Assembly: GCA_934646005.1 (NCBI GenBank) | Contig: CAKUED010000026.1 | Location: 1 to 32,977, forward strand | Source of the DNA: an uncultured Oscillospiraceae bacterium | Lineage (GTDB): Bacteria > Bacillota > Clostridia > Oscillospirales > Oscillospiraceae | Reading direction: 5' to 3' | Length of the DNA stretch: 32,977 bases | In this document: piece by piece, positions 26,715 through 32,977 of the stretch | Position numbering within the stretch: the first letter of the stretch is position 1 | How the letters are laid out: the number at the start of each line of letters is the position of its first letter | Made by a program: the position numbers and the translations under genes | Notes under the pieces: model-generated | What the model was told of the DNA's origin: nothing | What the model saw: the letters and a program-made list of their open reading frames with translations, nothing else | The model's database searches: none

Positions 26715-26746
26715 AAAACCCCGGAGGCGTGTGCCTCCGGGGAACT
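26715..26746 (-). terminator. Terminator of pyrG
   Basis: CCCCGGAGGC (26719-26728) pairs with GCCTCCGGGG (26733-26742), loop GTGT. On the minus strand it is followed by TTTT. It starts a few bases past the pyrG stop. Confidence 0.88.
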
Positions 26747-26749
26747 TTT

Positions 26750-28345
26750 TTATTTCTCCGCATTCAGTGCGGCTTCTACGAAGCCCTGGAAGAGGGGGTG
26801 GGGGCGATTGGGGCGGCTTTTGAACTCGGGGTGGAACTGCGCGCCGACAAACCACGGGTGCTGCGGATTCTCCACGATCTCGACGAGCGAGCCGTCGGGC
26901 GACAGACCTGCCAGCCGCAGCCCAGCCTGCTCGAAGTCTGCGCGGAAGGCGTTATTGAACTCGTAGCGGTGGCGGTGGCGCTCGGAAATTTCGCGCGCGC
27001 CGTAGAGCTGGTACGATCTGGAGTCCTCGCGCAGAACGCACGGGTATTTACCGAGGCGCATCGTGCCGCCCTTGGCGTGCACGCCGACCTGATCGAGCAT
27101 GAGGTCGATGACCGGGTGCGGGGTCGTTTCGGAAAATTCGGAGCTGTGCGCGTCGGTCCATCCGATGACGTGGCGGGCAAATTCAATGACGGCGATCTGC
27201 ATCCCAAGGCAGATGCCGAGGTACGGCACGCCGTGCTCGCGCGCGTACTGCGCGGCGACAATCATGCCCTCGATGCCGCGGTCGCCGAAGCCGCCGGGGA
27301 TGAGGATACCCGCGCAGCCGGAGAGGATGCCGGCGGCGGTGTCGGGTGTGAGCATTTCGGACTCGACCCACTCGATCTCGACCTGCGCGCCGAGCGCCGT
27401 TCCGGCGTGGAAGAGCGATTCGACGACGCTGAGATACGCGTCGTGCAGACCCGTATATTTGCCGACGAGCGCGATCTTAACGGGGCGGCGCGCCTCGTGG
27501 ATGCGCTCCACAAGCGCCTGCCACTCGGTGAGGTCCGGCTCGCCGCAGTCAAGCCCCAGCTTGCGGCAGACCACGCGGCGCAGACCCTCGCGCTCGAGCA
27601 GCAACGGGACTTCATAGAGCGTGGAGGCGGTGAGGTTTGCGATGACGCAGTCGGGCTCGACGTTGCAGAACAGCGCCAGCTTCTGGCGAATATCGTCGGG
27701 AATGGGGCTGTCGGTGCGGCAGACAAGCACGTCCGGCTGGATGCCGACGGACAGCAGCTCCTTGACCGAGTGCTGCGTGGGCTTGCTCTTGAGCTCGCCG
27801 CTGCCGGGGATGGAGACGATGAGCGGAACGTGGATATACAGCACGTTTTCGCGCCCCTTATCCGTTGCGACCTGACGGATAGCTTCCAGGAAGGGCTGGC
27901 TCTCAATATCGCCGACCGTGCCGCCGATCTCGGTGATGACCACGTCCGCCGTGCCGTCGTCCATGGCATAGATGCGGTGCTTGATCTCATTGGTGATGTG
28001 CGGGATGATCTGGACGGTCTTACCGAGGTAGCCGCCCTCGCGCTCACGGTTGAGGACGCTCCAGTAGATCTTGCCGGAGGAGACGGAGCACTTGCCGTCG
28101 AGCGTTTCATCGACAAAGCGCTCGTAGTGCCCGAGGTCGAGGTCGGTCTCCGCGCCGTCGTCGGTGACGAACACCTCGCCGTGCTGATAGGGGCTCATCG
28201 TGCCGGGGTCTACATTAAAATAGGGGTCGAATTTCTGGTTTTTGACGCGCAGCCCGCACTGGCGCAGCAGCCGTCCGAGCGATGCCGCGCAGATGCCCTT
28301 GCCGAGTCCCGACACCACGCCGCCGGTGACAAAAATATACTTCAT
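26750..28345 (-). CDS. pyrG: CTP synthase
   Basis: This encodes a 531-residue enzyme that aminates UTP to CTP using ATP and glutamine. The N-terminal synthetase domain opens with '[18 protein letters not shown]' and contains '[14 protein letters not shown]', '[12 protein letters not shown]' and '[17 protein letters not shown]'. The C-terminal class I glutamine amidotransferase domain has '[12 protein letters not shown]', the nucleophile in 'LGICLGMQ', and '[10 protein letters not shown]' with the catalytic His and Glu. The start at 28345 matches the universal family N-terminus; a 31-residue upstream extension is not credible. A promoter lies at 28409-28438. The gene is divergent from the str operon. 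Confidence 0.97.
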   Translation of the reverse strand: MKYIFVTGGVVSGLGKGICAASLGRLLRQCGLRVKNQKFDPYFNVDPGTMSPYQHGEVFVTDDGAETDLDLGHYERFVDETLDGKCSVSSGKIYWSVLNREREGGYLGKTVQIIPHITNEIKHRIYAMDDGTADVVITEIGGTVGDIESQPFLEAIRQVATDKGRENVLYIHVPLIVSIPGSGELKSKPTQHSVKELLSVGIQPDVLVCRTDSPIPDDIRQKLALFCNVEPDCVIANLTASTLYEVPLLLEREGLRRVVCRKLGLDCGEPDLTEWQALVERIHEARRPVKIALVGKYTGLHDAYLSVVESLFHAGTALGAQVEIEWVESEMLTPDTAAGILSGCAGILIPGGFGDRGIEGMIVAAQYAREHGVPYLGICLGMQIAVIEFARHVIGWTDAHSSEFSETTPHPVIDLMLDQVGVHAKGGTMRLGKYPCVLREDSRSYQLYGAREISERHRHRYEFNNAFRADFEQAGLRLAGLSPDGSLVEIVENPQHPWFVGAQFHPEFKSRPNRPHPLFQGFVEAALNAEK

Positions 28346-28408
28346 AGTCCGCTTGCAGCTCCTTCCGTTCAGTCCAAATTCCGTGCCGATATAAAAAATA
28401 CGCTCCGT

Positions 28409-28438
28409 ATTGTACTGCGATGGAGTGCGGCACGTCAA
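28409..28438 (-). promoter_or_regulatory. Promoter of pyrG
   Basis: On the minus strand TTGACG (28438-28433) and TACAAT (28414-28409) are 18 bases apart. The predicted leader is about 55-60 bases. A small AATACG/CGTATT inverted repeat with a T run overlaps the -10, so it would be at the very start of the transcript at most. Confidence 0.65.
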
Positions 28439-28758
28439 TTATTCAGAATTACAGATATTTTTCGGGGTATTTTCCGCCGAAACTGTGCGCTGCTACGAAA
28501 TTTCGGAAGAAAACGAAATAGTTCTTGCGTTTTCTTCCTGAAAGTGGTACAGTTAATTCGTACCCACCTCCAGAGAAAGCGTGTCGATGAGACAGTTTCG
28601 GGGGTGCGGCGGCGCGATGCCACACCGGGACAGAAGTCTGCGGCGTGGTTTTTTCTCGCTGCTGCGGACGAGTGTCTTTGTGGAAAATGACAAGAGCGCG
28701 TTTTGCCTGTGTTTGCAGGAAAAACGGAAAATTTTCTTTGCCAAATCGACAATTCCTG
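28439..28758. other. Divergent gap between pyrG and str operon promoters, with hairpin
   Basis: No gene is seen. A clean 11-base-pair inverted repeat lies at 28505-28515 and 28528-28538 (GGAAGAAAACG/CGTTTTCTTCC). It can be extended on both sides by TTTC/GAAA with one unpaired base. The frames that cross the region lack ribosome binding sites and have arginine- or cysteine-rich nonsense translations. Confidence 0.5.
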
Positions 28759-28787
28759 TTGACTGTGTTCGTCGATTCTGCTATAAT
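28759..28787 (+). promoter_or_regulatory. Promoter of the str operon
   Basis: TTGACT (28759-28764) and a perfect TATAAT (28782-28787) are separated by 17 bases, 45 bases before the first gene. This is the strong promoter expected for a ribosomal protein operon. Confidence 0.9.
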
Positions 28788-28832
28788 TCAAATCTGTGTG
28801 GGTATACCCGCAGTCTGCGCGGAGGGAATACG

Positions 28833-29075
28833 ATGCTGGAAGAACTGAGGCAGGGCAATACGGTCGTCGGCATCAAACAGCTCCGCCGCGCACTGGACGG
28901 CGGCAAGGTCAAAAAGGTCTTTCTGGCGGAGGACGCCGACCCGGTCCTGACCGACCCCATCGCGCAGCTCTGTGCCGAAACCGGCGTGGAGTGCGAAGCA
29001 GTTCAGACCATGCGCGCGCTCGGCGCGGCGTGCGGCATCAGCGTCGGCGCGGCGGCTGCCGCGATCCTCGTCTGA
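28833..29075 (+). CDS. rplGB: L7Ae-family ribosome-associated protein
   Basis: This encodes an 80-residue protein of the L7Ae/L30e/Gadd45 fold. '[20 protein letters not shown]' followed by '[17 protein letters not shown]' is the typical beginning, and the tail '[17 protein letters not shown]' is the family's conserved end. In Bacillus the counterpart (YbxF) lies just before rpsL and binds kink-turn RNA. The same position here supports the call. GGAGGGA precedes the ATG at 28833. The gene is first in the str operon and has no rpoC upstream, unlike Bacillus. Confidence 0.88.
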   Translation: MLEELRQGNTVVGIKQLRRALDGGKVKKVFLAEDADPVLTDPIAQLCAETGVECEAVQTMRALGAACGISVGAAAAAILV

Positions 29076-29175
29076 GCCGCCCAATTTTCGGTCCCAACGG
29101 AATATCTTTGATATTTCGGGATATGATAAACGCTGTGTATGCAGCAACCACTTGAGAAAGGAGGAACCAGTTTTT

Positions 29176-29598
29176 ATGCCTACTTTTAACCAGCTCGTGA
29201 GAAAGGGCAGAGAGCAGCTCACTTCCAAGTCGACCGCTCCGGCTCTGCAGAAGGGTATCAACACGCTGAAGAATCGCGCGACGGACCTGTCGTCCCCGCA
29301 GAAGAGAGGCGTGTGCACCGCCGTTCGTACCACGACCCCGAAGAAGCCGAACTCCGCTCTGCGTAAGATCGCCCGTGTGCGTCTGACCAACGGCTACGAG
29401 GTTTCCGCTTACATTCCCGGCGTCGGTCACAACCTGCAGGAGCACTCTGTCGTGCTGATCCGCGGCGGTCGTGTCAAGGACCTGCCTGGCGTTCGTTACC
29501 ACATCATCCGTGGTACGCTCGATACGCAGGGCGTTCAGGGTCGTATGCAGGCTCGCTCGAAGTACGGTGCGAAGAGACCCAAGGCCGGCAAGAAGTAA
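29176..29598 (+). CDS. rpsL: 30S ribosomal protein S12
   Basis: This encodes a 140-residue decoding-centre protein. '[13 protein letters not shown]' begins it. '[19 protein letters not shown]' carries the lysine whose change gives streptomycin resistance, here in the sensitive (Lys) form, as is '[13 protein letters not shown]'. The end '[10 protein letters not shown]' is standard. AAGGAGGAA precedes the ATG at 29176. It is followed by a 149-base structured gap and rpsG. Confidence 0.98.
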   Translation: MPTFNQLVRKGREQLTSKSTAPALQKGINTLKNRATDLSSPQKRGVCTAVRTTTPKKPNSALRKIARVRLTNGYEVSAYIPGVGHNLQEHSVVLIRGGRVKDLPGVRYHIIRGTLDTQGVQGRMQARSKYGAKRPKAGKK

Positions 29599-29747
29599 GT
29601 TCTGCCGCAAATTTCAACAGCATTTTGCCTTTTGCAAGGCAGCGCCTTGCTAAGAGTTTTTTATATATAAAACCTCTTGGCAGGCACACAACGGAAACGC
29701 ACTTTCCGAAGTACCTATGAAATCATTCTATGAAGGAGGGAAGCAAA
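29599..29747 (+). promoter_or_regulatory. Structured rpsL-rpsG intercistronic region
   Basis: GCAAGGC (29634-29640) pairs with GCCTTGC (29644-29650). Next to it TAAGAGTTTTTTATATATAAAACCTCTT can fold back on itself in two blocks. In Escherichia coli the S7 protein represses its own synthesis by binding the mRNA between rpsL and rpsG. A similar role here is inference. No promoter-like pair of hexamers stands out. Confidence 0.4.
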
Positions 29748-30218
29748 GTGCCCAGAAGAGGTAATGTTCCCAAAAGAGAAGTATTGCCGGATCCGATCTA
29801 CGGCTCTGTTCTGGTGACCAAGCTCGTCAACAGCATCATGCTCGACGGCAAAAAGGGCGTGGCACAGAAGGTCGTGTACGGTGCATTCCAGATCGTGGAA
29901 GAAAAAACCGGCAAATCCGGGCTGGAGGCTTTCCAGCAGGCGATGGAAAACATCATGCCTGCCGTGGAGGTCAAGACCCGCCGTGTCGGCGGCGCAAACT
30001 ACCAGGTCCCGATCGAGGTCCGTCCGGCAAGACGGCAGACCCTCGGTCTGCGCTGGCTGACCAACTACAGCCGCAACAGAAGCGAGAAAACCATGAAAGA
30101 GCGCCTCGCCGGCGAGATCATGGATGCCTGCAACAACACCGGCTCTGCCGTCAAGAAGCGTGAAGACACGCACAAGATGGCTGAGGCGAACAAGGCGTTC
30201 TCGCACTTCCGCTGGTAA
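29748..30218 (+). CDS. rpsG: 30S ribosomal protein S7
   Basis: This encodes a 156-residue primary 16S rRNA-binding protein of the small-subunit head. '[15 protein letters not shown]' is the standard start, then '[20 protein letters not shown]', '[17 protein letters not shown]' and '[19 protein letters not shown]'. I use the GTG at 29748. The in-frame ATG at 29730 contains the ribosome binding site AAGGAGGG itself, and the GTG start gives the usual family length and N-terminus. fusA follows after 18 bases. Confidence 0.97.
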   Translation: MPRRGNVPKREVLPDPIYGSVLVTKLVNSIMLDGKKGVAQKVVYGAFQIVEEKTGKSGLEAFQQAMENIMPAVEVKTRRVGGANYQVPIEVRPARRQTLGLRWLTNYSRNRSEKTMKERLAGEIMDACNNTGSAVKKREDTHKMAEANKAFSHFRW

Positions 30219-30236
30219 TCAAAAAAGGAGTGCGCA

Positions 30237-32312
<2,076 letters not shown>

Positions 32313-32323
32313 CGAAAAAACTC

Positions 32324-32352
32324 TTGTCAAACGCGAAAAGTTCGTGTATGAT
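32324..32352 (+). promoter_or_regulatory. Separate promoter for tuf
   Basis: TTGTCA (32324-32329), 17 bases, then TATGAT (32347-32352), in the 93-base gap after fusA. It allows extra expression of EF-Tu beyond the operon. Confidence 0.78.
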
Positions 32353-32405
32353 GGAGAGGCTACGAAATTGTTTGAATACCACCCAAATTAAGGAGGATTT
32401 TATCA

Positions 32406-32977
32406 ATGGCTAAGCAGAAGTTTGTCAAAGACAAGCCCCATGTAAACATCGGCACCATCGGTCATATCGACCATGGCAAGACTACCCTGACCGCTGCCAT
32501 CACCAAGTTCCTGGCTATGCAGGGCGGCGCTGAGTACACCGACTACTCTTCCATCGACAAGGCGCCGGAAGAGCGCGAGCGTGGTATCACCATCAACACC
32601 GCGCACGTTGAATATCAGACCAACAACCGCAAGGGTCACAACTACAAGACGGGCGAAGATAATGTCGAGATCATGGGTCGTCATTACGCGCACGTTGACT
32701 GCCCGGGCCACGCCGACTATATCAAGAACATGATCACCGGCGCTGCTCAGATGGACGGCGCGATCCTCGTTATCGCGGCTTCCGATGGTCCTATGGCTCA
32801 GACCAAGGAGCATCTGCTGCTTGCCCGTCAGGTGAACGTGCCCTCCGTGCTCGTGTTCCTGAACAAGTGCGATCAGGTTGACGACGAAGAGCTGCTCGAG
32901 CTGGTCGAGATGGAAGTCCGCGAGACTCTGGACTTCTACGGCTTCCCCGGCGACGACACCCCCATCATCCGCGGCTC
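32406..32977 (+). CDS. tuf: Elongation factor Tu, 3'-truncated by window edge, with 17-residue insertion
   Basis: The first 190 residues of EF-Tu, the GTPase that brings aminoacyl-tRNA to the ribosome. '[18 protein letters not shown]' is G1 (Ile in place of the more usual Val), '[18 protein letters not shown]' is switch I, '[20 protein letters not shown]' is G3, and '[13 protein letters not shown]' is G4. Between 'QTNNR' and '[10 protein letters not shown]' the gene has 51 extra bases (32631-32681, residues 76-92, '[16 protein letters not shown]' plus R) that are absent from ordinary bacterial EF-Tu, where R is followed directly by HYAH. The frame is intact and codon use matches the neighbourhood. 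AAGGAGG precedes the ATG. Confidence 0.97.
   Translation, partial: MAKQKFVKDKPHVNIGTIGHIDHGKTTLTAAITKFLAMQGGAEYTDYSSIDKAPEERERGITINTAHVEYQTNNRKGHNYKTGEDNVEIMGRHYAHVDCPGHADYIKNMITGAAQMDGAILVIAASDGPMAQTKEHLLLARQVNVPSVLVFLNKCDQVDDEELLELVEMEVRETLDFYGFPGDDTPIIRG

Noticed and set aside
28395..28415. Terminator-like AATACG/CGTATT hairpin as a pyrG attenuator
   Set aside because: It overlaps the -10 element of the best promoter, so it would not be fully transcribed.
28581..28832. Upstream extension of the L7Ae frame
   Set aside because: It crosses the str promoter and has Cys/Phe-rich nonsense content; the ATG at 28833 has a strong ribosome binding site.
29730..29747. ATG at 29730 as the rpsG start
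   Set aside because: This segment is itself the ribosome binding site (AAGGAGGG); the GTG at 29748 gives the standard S7 N-terminus and length.

Overview
The window looks like a chromosomal segment of a GC-rich, spore-forming, anaerobic Gram-positive bacterium, most likely a Clostridia of the Oscillospiraceae/Ruminococcaceae kind. The evidence is spore maturation genes (spmA, spmB), a PASTA-bearing division/sporulation PBP, an AbrB-type regulator with a zinc-ribbon tail, a MurE with the DNPR motif of meso-diaminopimelate ligases, strong AGGAGG-type ribosome binding sites and a bacterial-type 2[4Fe-4S] ferredoxin. The family assignment is inference from gene order and protein character, not from a search.

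Layout. (1) 1-5320 is the right-hand part of a decayed integrative mobilizable element: an HTH protein cut by the window edge, a structured non-coding stretch, a ribbon-helix-helix accessory protein, a MobP-type relaxase, and a tyrosine integrase broken by a frameshift exactly at its HxxR box. Then come an AT-rich, foreign-looking gene for an unknown membrane protein and a second, short copy of the integrase 3' end, both lying between the integrase and a tRNA-Pro(CGG) gene. That tRNA gene is the probable integration target. (2) 5321-9123 is core chromosome: tRNA-Pro with a textbook promoter and terminator, spmA-spmB, abrB, rsmI and a tRNA1(Val)-type methyltransferase (an arrangement also known around abrB in Bacillus), a hairpin-rich intergenic region, and a small ferredoxin gene too short for most ORF callers. 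(3) 9289-11646 is a ClpC-type AAA+ unfoldase. (4) 11830-26251 is the division and cell wall (dcw) cluster: mraZ-rsmH-ftsL-PBP-murE-murF-mraY-ftsW-murG-murA-ftsQ-ftsZ, with MraZ-box-like repeats at its promoter, a terminator-like hairpin inside it, and no murD or ftsA. (5) 26269-26689 is a mosaic of six repeat modules in two orientations. (6) 26750-28345 is pyrG, divergent from the str operon. (7) 28759 to the end is the str operon: L7Ae-family protein, rpsL, rpsG, fusA, and tuf with its own promoter. The tuf product carries an unusual 17-residue insertion.

How the parts work together. The dcw genes supply the late cytoplasmic and lipid steps of peptidoglycan synthesis (MurA, MurE, MurF, MraY, MurG) and the divisome core (FtsZ, FtsQ, FtsL, FtsW, PBP). 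The str operon, RsmI, RsmH and the tRNA methyltransferase serve translation. No clearly new multi-gene system is visible. The least explained items are the cargo membrane protein beside tRNA-Pro, the duplicated integrase end, the EF-Tu insertion, the FtsQ low-complexity insert, the FtsZ tail, and the two intergenic repeat/hairpin regions.
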